Both the position numbers and the translations under genes were made by a program. A stretch of 64,000 nucleotides of DNA, taken from Lotus japonicus (taxonomy: Eukaryota; Streptophyta; Magnoliopsida; Fabales; Fabaceae). The notes under the pieces are model-generated. The model ran no database searches and was not told where the DNA came from. It saw nothing but the letters and a program-made list of their open reading frames with translations. Shown piece after piece: positions 53,295 through 62,410 of this stretch. Positions within the stretch are counted from its first letter, which is position 1. The number at the start of each line of letters is the position of its first letter. Location of the stretch: assembly GCF_012489685.1 (NCBI RefSeq), contig NC_080046.1:25364223-25428222 (forward strand), written 5' to 3'.

Positions 53295-56156
53295 ATGGTG
53301 CGTCAAACCAGAAGAGCTACTGCAGATGCACCCCAGTTCCCTCACATGGTAGTTGGTCTAGCAACGGGTCAAAGGGGCCCTGAGAATCCGACACAAGATC
53401 AAGGTCAAGCTCAAGAGCAGATTGTTCCAATTGCAGAACGGGGCTGTGCCGTTCACTGCGTATATGCTCCTGAGGAACTCCAAGTCCTGGCAGAATGGAG
53501 ATTCGACCTCGACAACCTGGCTACAAATGGGTATGATCTTCGTCCTGAAGTCCAAGTTCAAGGTTGGGCAAATTACTTCAACAGACTTCGAGGACCGGTG
53601 TATGATAGATTGGTCAAGGAATTCTGGAAGCACGCCGACTGCGATGATACTCAGGTGGTATCTCACATTCTCGGAAGAAAGATCATCATCACAGAGAAGT
53701 CTTTCATGAATTTGCTGGGTGCAGACACCGCTTTTGGGTATCGTTTCCAACTCACGGAATCGAAGCTGAAACCCAGCACCAAGGATACAATCAACCAGGC
53801 CCTGTACACCAATTACAAACCGGGCAAGACGAATTACAAGGTGATGGACCTTCATCCCAAGCTCAGGATCTGGCACAAAATTTTGCTCCACTGCATAAAC
53901 TAGAGACCAAAGGGCAGTTCTCCAGACTACATCAACTTCAACCAGAAGGTGATGTTGTTCTTCATTCAAGACCAGAAGAAGATCTGCCTTCCCTACTTCC
54001 TGTTCTCCTACTTGAAGGAATGTATCCGGAAGTCTCGTACCTCTGCCTCCATCAAGTCAGCAATCAAGTATATCCCCTTTGGAAGGCTGCTCTCAGACTT
54101 TCTCATTGAAAGCAACTTGGTGCAAGATCTGGTCCATGCTGGATGTGTAGAGGATCTGACCACCATTGTCAGTGATGTCTTCACTGCAAATTCTCTGAAG
54201 AAGATGGGTTTGGTCCAGAAGAAAATCGCCCCTGCTCGTGAAGACACATCGTCTGAAATCAGAAGTAGAAGGATGCCTCTGACTGACTATCCTCTGTGGA
54301 CACAGGCAGACAATCCTGACGCCATCAGGTGCTATGTTAAAGACCTAAGGGCTCAAGGATTCGAAATTGATCTTGATGATTTCGTCAGCAAACTGCCGCC
54401 AGCTCCAGAGTTTCCTTCTCCTCCCAAGAAGAAAGCTCAGAGGAAGATGATCCTAGAAGAATCTTCTGAGGAATCAGATGTTCCTCTGATCAAAAAGAAG
54501 AAGAGAAAGCCTGATGATGGTGATGATAGTGATAATGAGGATGGTCCTCCTAAGAAGAAGAAGAAGAAGCAGGTCAGAATCGTGGTGAAGCCTACTCGGG
54601 TGGAACCAGCTGCTGAAGTGATCAGAAGGACTGAACCTCCTGCCAGAGTGACTAGATCATCAGCACATTCAAGTAAGCCTGCACTTGCTTCTGATGATGA
54701 TTTGAATTTATTTGATGCACTCCCTATATCTGCCATGCTCAAACTCTCCTCAAATCCCCTCACTCCTATTCCTGAATCCCAACCAGCTGCCCAAACCACC
54801 TCTCCACCACATTCCCCAAGATCTTCATTCTTTCAACCTTCCCCTACTGAAGCACCTCTCTGGAATTTGCTTCAGAACCAACCCTCTAGGTCAGAAGAAC
54901 CAACCTCTCCCCTTACCATTCAGTACAACCCATTATCCTCTGAACCCATCATCCATGAACAACCAGAGCCCAACCCAACAGAACCACAACCCAGAACGTC
55001 TGATCACTCTGTTCCCAGAGCATCAGCACGTCCTGCTGCCAGAACCACGGATACAGACTCTTCCACAGCCTTTACCCCTGTATCCTTCCCAACCAATGTT
55101 GCTGATTCTTCTCCCTCCAATAACTCTGAATCCATTAGAAAATTCATGGAGGTCAGAAAAGAAAAGGTGTCTACCTTAGAAGAGTATTACCTCACTTGTC
55201 CAAGCCCTAGGAGATATCCTGGCCCTAGACCTGAACGTCTAGTTGACCCAGATGAACCTATCTTGGCCAATCCTTTACAAGAGGCAGACCCTTTGGCTCA
55301 ACAAGCTCACCCTGCCCCTGACCAACAAGAGCCTATTCAACCAGAACCTGAACCCGAACAATCAGTGTCTAACCAATCCTCGGTTAGATCACCCCATCCT
55401 CTGGTTGAAACTTCAGAACCTCACCTTGGAACCTCTGAACCCAATGCTCAAACGTTTAACATTGGCTCTCCACAAGGTGCCTCTGAAGCCCACAGCAGCA
55501 ATCACCCAGCCTCTCATGAAACCAACCTCTCCATAATCCCTTACACTCACCTCCGACCCACATCTCTCTCTGAGTGCATCAATACTTTCTATCATGAAGC
55601 TTCTTTGATGCTACGCAATGTGCACGGTCAGACTGACCTCAGTGAGAATGCTGAACGTGTGGCTGATGAGTGGAACAATCTGGGCACTTGGCTAGTGGCT
55701 CAAGTTCCAATTATGATGCAGCTCCTGCATGCAGAGGGAAGTCAGAGCATTGAGGCTGCAAAGCAAAGGTTTGCTCGAAGGGTGGCTCTTCATGAACAAG
55801 AACAGAGACATAAGCTTCTTGAAGCTATTGAAGAAGCCAAGAGAAAGAAAGCTCAAGCAGAAGAAGCTGCACGTCAAGCAGCAGCTCAAGCTGAACAAGC
55901 CCGATTAGAGGCAGAACGACTTGAAGCTGAGGCTGAAGCTCTTAGATGCCAAGCACTGGCACCAGGAGTGTTTTCTCCTGCTGCTTCTGCTTCCATTCCA
56001 GATCCTCAAGCTGCTCAGAATGTTCCTTCCGGTTCTGCTCAGTCCAGCTCATCCAGACTCGACATCATGGAACAGCGTCTTGACATTCATGAATCCATGC
56101 TAATTGAGATGAAGCACATGATGATGGAACTTCTGCGACGAACTGATAAATCTTAG
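53295..56156 (+). pseudogene. Env-like protein of Sirevirus B, one nonsense codon
   Basis: Starts MVRQTRRATADAPQFPHM, as in A. Frame open to HCIN, then TAG at 53,901-53,903 where A has Gln, then open again to 56,156. Domains as in A: N-terminal globular part (CDDTQVVSHILG, KYIPFGRLLSDFLIESN), basic clusters (KKKKRK, PPKKKKKK), Pro/Ser/Thr-rich middle, and a C-terminal Glu/Ala coiled coil. Reinitiation at an internal Met (53,949) is conceivable. The entry function of such proteins in plants is unproven. Confidence 0.85.
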
Positions 56157-56355
56157 TTTTAGGATCTCTTCGTTTTTCTTTTTCATTAACGTTGTCTTAT
56201 TTTTTTGTTAAACTCTGTTTCTGTTTATTTACTTATTCTACTTTGTTCGTTTGTGATTATCTATGCATATATATATATTTGTGTCACATATGTTTGCAAA
56301 ATCTTTTTATTCATCATATCTTTGTGTTTACATCATACATTCCTTCCCTAAAAGT
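56157..56355. other. Short gap between convergent genes in B
   Basis: The sense env-like gene and the antisense ORF end facing each other. An AATAAA for the antisense transcript is at 56,306-56,311 (minus strand). TA-rich, with a TATATATAT run near 56,269. Confidence 0.5.
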
Positions 56356-56748
56356 CTAGAATGGAGGATCCCTCCTCATTCTTCTGCACTCCTGGCGCTG
56401 CTCTGACCTATCCTTCTCCAGACGCTCCAGTGCATACTGGATGTTGCTGAGCCTGTTCTTTAGCTCATCCCTCTCCAGAATCTCTTCTGCAGTCTTGAGC
56501 TTCTCTTCCAAACTCTCTTTTTCTTCCAGCAGCTTGAGTTCAAGCCGGCTGAGTTCTTGCACCTCCTCCACGAAGGCAAGAAATTCCCTCAGGTCTCTCC
56601 TCAACTCAGGACGCAGGTCCTCTTCCAGCAGTGTCCGTGTCAGCTCATCGATGGTCGTTGTACCCTCTGGATGCCTGATGTTCAGGAACAAGTCCTCCTC
56701 AAAGGCCTTCTTCCTCAGCTCTTCTAGTGCTACGATGTATGATGCCAT
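56356..56748 (-). CDS. Antisense small coiled-coil protein of Sirevirus B, intact
   Basis: 130 residues from MASYIVALEELRKKAFEED. The ATG at 56,748 is preferred over the upstream in-frame Met because A begins at the same place and the TATA-like box fits. It aligns gap-free with the A copy: FLNIRHPEG, LTRTLLEEDL, FLAFVEEVQEL, an amphipathic Leu/Glu/Lys helix (about 60-115) and C-terminal RQECRRMRRDPPF. Many changes from A are conservative (Lys/Arg, Glu/Asp, Leu/Met), suggesting purifying selection. It is oriented against the retroelement RNA, convergent with env-like. No known domain is recognised. Regulator, RNA-binding or silencing-suppressor roles are guesses only. Confidence 0.7.
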   Translation of the reverse strand: MASYIVALEELRKKAFEEDLFLNIRHPEGTTTIDELTRTLLEEDLRPELRRDLREFLAFVEEVQELSRLELKLLEEKESLEEKLKTAEEILERDELKNRLSNIQYALERLEKDRSEQRQECRRMRRDPPF

Positions 56749-56802
56749 TTTTCTTTTCCTACAAATTGTTCGAAGTGTGAAGATTACCTTTCTCTCCAAC
56801 GC

Positions 56803-56912
56803 TTTATATAGGCTTCACTTTCTCTCTGAAAGTTAATGCTCCTACGGTTTCTCGAGGTTAAGTTCTTGGTAACTGACCCTTCTCTTTACTCACTTGACCG
56901 GTGGTAAACGTT
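56803..56912 (-). promoter_or_regulatory. Putative promoter of the antisense ORF, copy B
   Basis: Minus-strand TATATAAA (56,803-56,810) lies 62 nt before the ATG. AGCATTAACTTTC lies upstream, and AACGTTTACCACCGGTCAA is at 56,894-56,912. This is the intact version of the module seen in A and C. Confidence 0.55.
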
Positions 56913-57551
56913 CTTCTCTTGCATTAACTCTTCTATTTATTTCTCCTAACTCTGATTCTTGCATCGTTTTCATCTTCTTTAAACTTAGACCTTCTCTAAG
57001 GGGGAGTACCTTGTACTTCAAGCTAAGTTTTTCACACCCCAAGCTTTTTGCTTATGACAAAAAGGGGGAGTAAACCCAGTTTTTGATGTGTAAGATGTGT
57101 TAGTGTGATTTATTTTTCTTTTGGAGAATTTAAGAGTTCCACCTTCATGACCATAGATGTGTCACTGGGCAAATACAATGAATACATTTCACTTCTTCTG
57201 AAGTGATTCTAAGTTGACTCTGATACCCAAGACTCTGATACCTTGTCCATGACTCTGATTACTTATGAGCTCTGATTACTCGATTTTCATCTATGTCATA
57301 AGTTTTTCACTCTGAACTCTTATATCATTTAGCTCAGAATCTAGACTTTACTAACGTTTTCATCAAGTATTAGATTCAGGGGGAGCTAAGCTCAGAATCA
57401 AGCAGTGACTTGAATTCAGAATGAGCAAGATAAACTATTCACATCAGGATAAGTATTATTCTATATCTCTAAACTCTGAGTGAATTCAGTTTAATGTTTA
57501 AGAATTGTTCATCAAAAATCTTAGTTTTGTCATCATCAAAAAGGGGGAGAT
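56913..57551 (+). other. 3' non-coding region of Sirevirus B with four polypurine tracts
   Basis: GGGGGAG tracts at 56,998-57,006, 57,059-57,070, 57,378-57,385 and 57,538-57,550, the last directly before the 3' LTR. No coding frame. Confidence 0.8.
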
Positions 57552-58759
57552 TGTAAGATCAAGTTTTGATCTAGTAGTACAACTCTATGTTTTGATGATT
57601 ACAAGTTAACCTTTTGATATGAACAATTGTGGTACTCTAACGTGTTTTTCTGAGTGTACTATTTGCAGGCTCTGACCTCAACTCAATCTCACACAAATCA
57701 GAAGCACTGTGTATAAAGAGCAACCCAAGCAACGCTTTCGCATTCACCATGTTCAGTATGAACAGTGGAAAAGCTTCAGAAGTTCTGAAGTTATACAAAC
57801 TCTGATGTGGACTCAGTCACTAGAAGCTCTGAAGATCCAGAAGTTCTGATAACCAAGAAACACTGAAGGTTCAGATGTTCTGATGGTGTAGAAGACTCTG
57901 AAGTTGCAGAAGCTGAATAGTGGAAACTCTGAAGTCCAGAAGCAAGAAACTCTGAAGGCCATGTTCTTCCCTCTGAGTTCAGAATCAGACGATACAATGG
58001 TCAGAGGATCTGTGCTTTCCCTCTGACTCTGATCAACCGGCTTCACAAGTTCCAATATGAAGCATTCCCCTGATCAGAAGTCTCCTAGGTTTAAAGGTCG
58101 CGTCGCTATCCAAGTACAAAAGCAATTGTACCCTCCTGACGACCTACCTAACAGTCTCAGACACAGCAGAAGCTGGATTTTCCAGAACTGCCCTCCAACG
58201 GTAGCATTTCTCATGCAACGCTCAACCCTAATCCTTGGAGTATAAATAGAGGCTGAAGATTGAAAGAAGCGGCTAGAAGCATTCACATACGCGCAAGACA
58301 ATCTTAAATTCTTCTAAGTTTTCTTTCATCTGAAATTCATTGAGTTTACTATTAGCTTTTTAGAAGCAAATCTCTTGTAAACAATTCTTTGATAAACAGT
58401 TTGTTTAGTTCCTTTAGGAGATCAAGGCTGATCGGATCCTAGAGAAGACTAAGAGAGTGAATCTTAGTGTGAGCTAAGTCAGTGTAATTGTTAGTCACTT
58501 GTAGGTTTCAAGTGCAGTTGTAACTCTTACCTAATTAGTGGATTGCCTTCATTCTAAGAAGGAAGAAATCACCTTAACGGGTGGACTGGAGTAGCTTGAG
58601 TGATTTATCAAGTGAACCAGGATAAAATCCTTGTGTGCTTTTCTATCTCTTATCCTTAGCACTTAAGTTCTCGAAAGATTTGTCAAAATCTTTAAGGTGG
58701 AAGTTTTATACTGAAAACGTTATTCAAACCCCCCCTTTCTACCGTTTTTCATACCTTCA
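57552..58759 (+). repeat. 3' LTR of Sirevirus B
   Basis: 1,208 bp. The substitutions against the 5' LTR that I saw are CAGAAGATAC/CAGACGATAC, CAACTGTACC/CAATTGTACC, AGAATTCACA/AGCATTCACA and ACCTGATTAG/ACCTAATTAG. Confidence 0.95.
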
Positions 58760-58764
58760 TGTTA

Positions 58765-60213
58765 TTGTGCTGTTGGAGCAGCGTTTGTTGTGGTGCTGTT
58801 GGAGCAGCTATGTGTCGTTATGAAGTGTGTCTTTTGGTCGCAGAATCGACTTTACCTTAGGGTAAGCTTTTAGAGACTTTAACTTCCCTAGAACACGTGG
58901 CGACGTGTCGAGTGAGGACGGAGACGTTGTTTGACTAATCATTTTGCATACATGCAACATTAATGAGGTATTAACACAGGACGTACTCTGGACCTCGTCG
59001 GTTTCCAAAATGGTCATAAGACCCGGAATGCCGTGTAAGAGCGTTTGTAGACGACTCTTGTAGCAGACCGAAATGGCAGACCTACGGGTTTACTGCTGAT
59101 CTGGCTACCTTGGTTTGGTGTAAGAGACACGCGGGCAGAAATGGTCCCACCGTTGCTGGTGCTAGGATTGACTCGTTGTTGTCCATACCTTTGTTTGGTG
59201 TAAGAGGCACGCGGGCAGAAATGGTCCCACCGTTGCTGGTGCTAGGATTGATCCGTTTGATGTCCATCCGTTTCCGGAATGCATTTGGTTAACTGGGTTA
59301 ACCGTCATTTGCATATCATGCAACATGCATACTAATTTAATTGGCGAATGTGATTGTTATTTGTTAATCCTATTTGGAACATGCTAAATGTTATTATTGT
59401 TGTTTATGTTATTGTGGAATGTGCAACCCTAGGATGTTATCCCTAGCTATAAGCCTAAGTGGCTATTTCCTTATCTATATCTATCGGTGGTATTATTTAT
59501 ATAATTCTTTGGAGTTGACCCTCGCGTCTTCTGTGTGTGCTTTGGCGAACAAACGCCCTTTGTCAGATGTCTTTGGCGGGCTGATTCATGATGGTTCATC
59601 CTTCGGGAGGAACTAGGGTTGAGATGCAGGAACTGGAGCGTATCGCGGTTGCGAGAGGAGGACGGATGGTGTATGTAGACTAGGTCGTTCTGGATTTCGA
59701 ATTCGGACGACGATCATGCTAGCATGTAGGATTGAGTGTTAGTGTGAGCTCCTCGAGATGGGATTAGTGTAGGAGTAGAGTCCTAGCTCTGAACATCATT
59801 TGTTCCTTTGGGAACAGGGTAGTTTCCCACCTATAGCTTTTTGTGTGGTTTCTTTACGGGAATCACAGGGAGTTGGTTGGACTTAGGAGGTCTTGTTTTA
59901 GGCCATCTAGGCTGACTTATTCTCAGTTTTGAGGGATGGTGTTGCGGACACTTCACCTTTTTATTTGGTTTGTACATATTGCCTACGGGCGTTACAGTTT
60001 TCTTTCCGTCACTGGAGGTTACTCGTGACGAGGTTGTTACTTACAGCGGGGGCTGTTTATATATTGTATATTAGTTTTATTACCTTTTAGCATTTGGGTT
60101 TTATTTAATTCAGTCTTGTCTTAGTTATTATCGAAAAAAAAAAATATTTACGTTTTTCCGCATTAAGTTTATTTTGGTTACTAAAGTGACGCCACCGAAA
60201 TCGGGGTGTTACA
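58765..60213 (+). repeat. 5' LTR of element D, second part
   Basis: Resumes after the TGTTA duplicate (58,760-58,764) in phase with the 26-bp array and ends GAAATCGGGGTGTTACA. It contains an 80-bp tandem duplication at 59,113-59,272 and an A-rich run near 60,133. No gene. Confidence 0.88.
59113..59272 (+). repeat. 80-bp tandem duplication in the D LTR
   Basis: GTTTGGTGTAAGAG starts at 59,113 and again at 59,193. The following sequence, including CACC/GTTGCT/GGTG (a small hairpin), is nearly the same in both copies. Confidence 0.85.
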
Positions 60214-60216
60214 TTG

Positions 60217-60228
60217 TGGTACCAGAGC
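60217..60228 (+). promoter_or_regulatory. Primer binding site of element D
   Basis: TGGTACCAGAGC, four bases from the LTR end. One base differs from the initiator-Met site used by N, A and B (TGGTATCAGAGC). Confidence 0.8.
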
Positions 60229-60425
60229 ACGGTCGAGTCTTTCGGGAGTTGTTGGGGAATAGGTCTTCTGTGCTAGGTTGTGTGACTCTGCAAAGAGTGA
60301 AAATTGATTGTCTGCAAGCGATTTTTCGCTTAAAAATTGATTGAAGTTGATGCTTAATCATATTGTATAGTTATGGAAATGCTATCTTATGATGAGTACT
60401 AACTGTTTGTCTAACTTAACAGAAC

Positions 60426-61613
60426 ATGGTGAATACTAACCAGTTAGCTGAGATGATGGCCACTATGGCCCAAGCTGTGACGGCGCAAGCAAACGATAAT
60501 GTCATGAGGCGTGCTGCTGAAGAAGCACGTGAACAACATCAGCGCCAGAGGGAAGTAACTCTGGACCAGAATAAAGGCCTCAATGATTTCAGAAGGCAAA
60601 ACCCACCCAAGTTCTCTGGTGGTACTGACCCAGACAAAGCGGATCTCTGGATCCAGGAGGTTGAAAAGATATTCGGCGTACTACAGACTGTTGAGGGTGC
60701 CAAGGTGGGCATGGCGACTTATCTGTTGCTCTGCGATGCTGAGTACTGGTGGAAAGGCAACAAGGGAATCATGGAAGCCAACCATGAAGAGATTAACTGG
60801 AACTCTTTCCGGACCGCATTCTTGGAAAAGTATTTTCCAACAAGTGCTCGGGATGAGAGGGAGGCACAGTTTCTGACACTCCGTCAGGGAGGTATGTCTG
60901 TACCGGAATTTGCTTCGAAGCTGGAATCTTTGGCGAAGCATTTTCAATTTTTCCATGATCACGTGAATGAGCGCTACATGTGCAAGCGCTTTGTAAATGG
61001 ACTGAGGCCTGATATTGAGGACTCAGTGAGGCCGTTGGGAATCATGCGTTTCCAGTCCTTGGTTGAGAAGGCCACGGAAGTGGAGCTGATGAAGAACCGG
61101 AGGTTGAACCGTACCGGGACTGGAGGGCCGATGAGATCAGGTTCTCAAAATTTTCAAGACAAGGGGAAGTTTCAGAGCAGGAAACCATATCAGCGTCCTG
61201 CTGGAGGAGGGATTACTTCAGGATCTTACAGACCCATGACGGGTACTGCTGGTGGTTCTGGAGATCGGACTTTGAACAGGGAGGTGACCTGTTTCAGATG
61301 TGAGAAGCCGGGGCACTATGCTAATGCTTGTCCCGACAAGAGGCCCAAATGCTTTAATTGTAACAGAATGGGGCATAATGCCGATCAGTGCAGAGCACCC
61401 AAGGCGGAGCCAACCGTGAACACTGCTCGTGGAAAACGTTCTGCTGCTAAAGCAAGAGTTTACACCATGGACGGTGAGAGAGCTGAAGGATTTGTCAGAG
61501 GAGAGCGCAAGAACGATGGTAACCTTCTAACCAATCTTTCTTATTTCAGTATAATATTGTTCCATTTCTCTCGTAGCGTGTGCAAACACACCTATCTTGC
61601 TTACATCGTTTAA
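60426..61613 (+). CDS. gag: Gag of element D, intact, no pol
   Basis: 395 residues starting MVNTNQLAEMMATMAQAV, about 210 nt after the primer site. A capsid (retrotransposon gag) domain spans about 58-220, with NPPKFSGGTDPDKADLWIQE, AEYWWKG, FLEKYFP and FVNGLRPDIED. Two CCHC knuckles follow: CFRCEKPGHYANAC at 289-302 and CFNCNRMGHNADQC at 309-322. A KARVYTMDGERAEGF stretch is where protease would begin in a full element, but the frame then ends in unrelated residues with a stop. It would form particles and package RNA but needs protease, RT and integrase in trans. Confidence 0.92.
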   Translation: MVNTNQLAEMMATMAQAVTAQANDNVMRRAAEEAREQHQRQREVTLDQNKGLNDFRRQNPPKFSGGTDPDKADLWIQEVEKIFGVLQTVEGAKVGMATYLLLCDAEYWWKGNKGIMEANHEEINWNSFRTAFLEKYFPTSARDEREAQFLTLRQGGMSVPEFASKLESLAKHFQFFHDHVNERYMCKRFVNGLRPDIEDSVRPLGIMRFQSLVEKATEVELMKNRRLNRTGTGGPMRSGSQNFQDKGKFQSRKPYQRPAGGGITSGSYRPMTGTAGGSGDRTLNREVTCFRCEKPGHYANACPDKRPKCFNCNRMGHNADQCRAPKAEPTVNTARGKRSAAKARVYTMDGERAEGFVRGERKNDGNLLTNLSYFSIILFHFSRSVCKHTYLAYIV

Positions 61614-62389
61614 GCTTTGACCTTATAGTTAGTACGCCTATTAATACCTTACTTGACCGTAGCTCGTATTTTAACTATAGAAGTACACGAGGTTTAGGAT
61701 AACATGCTAAGCCAAGGAAGTAGTCTTCCACCGATGCGTTTAAACGGAAGTATATTGCGGATCTGACACATGCTATCGAGCTGGATGACAGTAAGTTGAA
61801 GGATGAGATGACGAGATGACTAGTTAAGTTCCTTGAAGTATAGTTATGATTGGATTTCTAGGGGATAAATCTCGTTTTATGCGAAGTGTTAGGGATTTCA
61901 GTAAGCCTAAATCGGTTTGAGTGAGGAAGGTTTTGAGGACGAAGACAACAATAATGGATTGTTAGATATTAAGGGGATGAGCCTTGTCATGCACGAGGTA
62001 TTAAGACTCAAGTCGAGTTTTAATTTGAACGGTGACTAAGGGGAAGATTGATTTCATGGTGCGAGCGACGGTAGTTACGAAGTTAGAAGTGACGTTAATG
62101 GACTAGTAGATTCCAATTGAATAGTTCGTCTAGGAGTTACCAAGAGATCGAGTTGAATTTTGGATCATGGGTGAACATCTCGAGGACAAGTTGAGCATTC
62201 ACTCCGGAACATAGAGATGTACCGAGTTTCTAATCAGAATTTTGGACGAACGAAAGCAAAGGAACAAGTGGTTGTTAGAACAAAGATATTGGAACAAAGA
62301 CACGGACGGTGATATAGGAGAGTTAGAGGAAAAGACCAAGGAACAGTATCCAGAACTTTTTACTAACCCTTAAGTTTCGAGGTCGAAAC
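61614..62389 (+). other. Non-coding interior of element D, pol replaced or lost
   Basis: No frame of note. Several stretches match the degenerate interior of N on its coding strand, for example GTCGAGTTTTAATTTGAACG with GGTGACTAAG near 62,013-62,040, and GACGTTAATGGACTAGTAGA near 62,091. It looks like a remnant shared by both elements. Confidence 0.6.
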
Positions 62390-62410
62390 TTTCTTTTTGG
62401 AGGGTAGTAA
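62390..62410 (+). promoter_or_regulatory. Polypurine tract of element D
   Basis: TTTTTGGAGGGTAGTAA directly before the 3' LTR, preceded by GTTTCGAGGTCGAAAC as in N and E. Confidence 0.75.

Larger units (their letters stand above)
46679..58759 (+). mobile_element. Sirevirus (Ty1/copia) B, complete
   Basis: 12,081 bp with two 1,208-bp LTRs (46,679-47,886 and 57,552-58,759) and TGTTA duplicated at 46,674-46,678 and 58,760-58,764. The LTRs differ at 4 positions that I found. Layout: gag, pol in the +1 frame, spacer, env-like, antisense ORF, multiple polypurine tracts. Same family as A (proteins largely identical) but in the opposite orientation. Stops in pol and env-like leave it non-autonomous now. 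Confidence 0.96.

Noticed and set aside
59113..59272. Satellite DNA
   Set aside because: Only two copies of the 80-bp unit, both within the D LTR.
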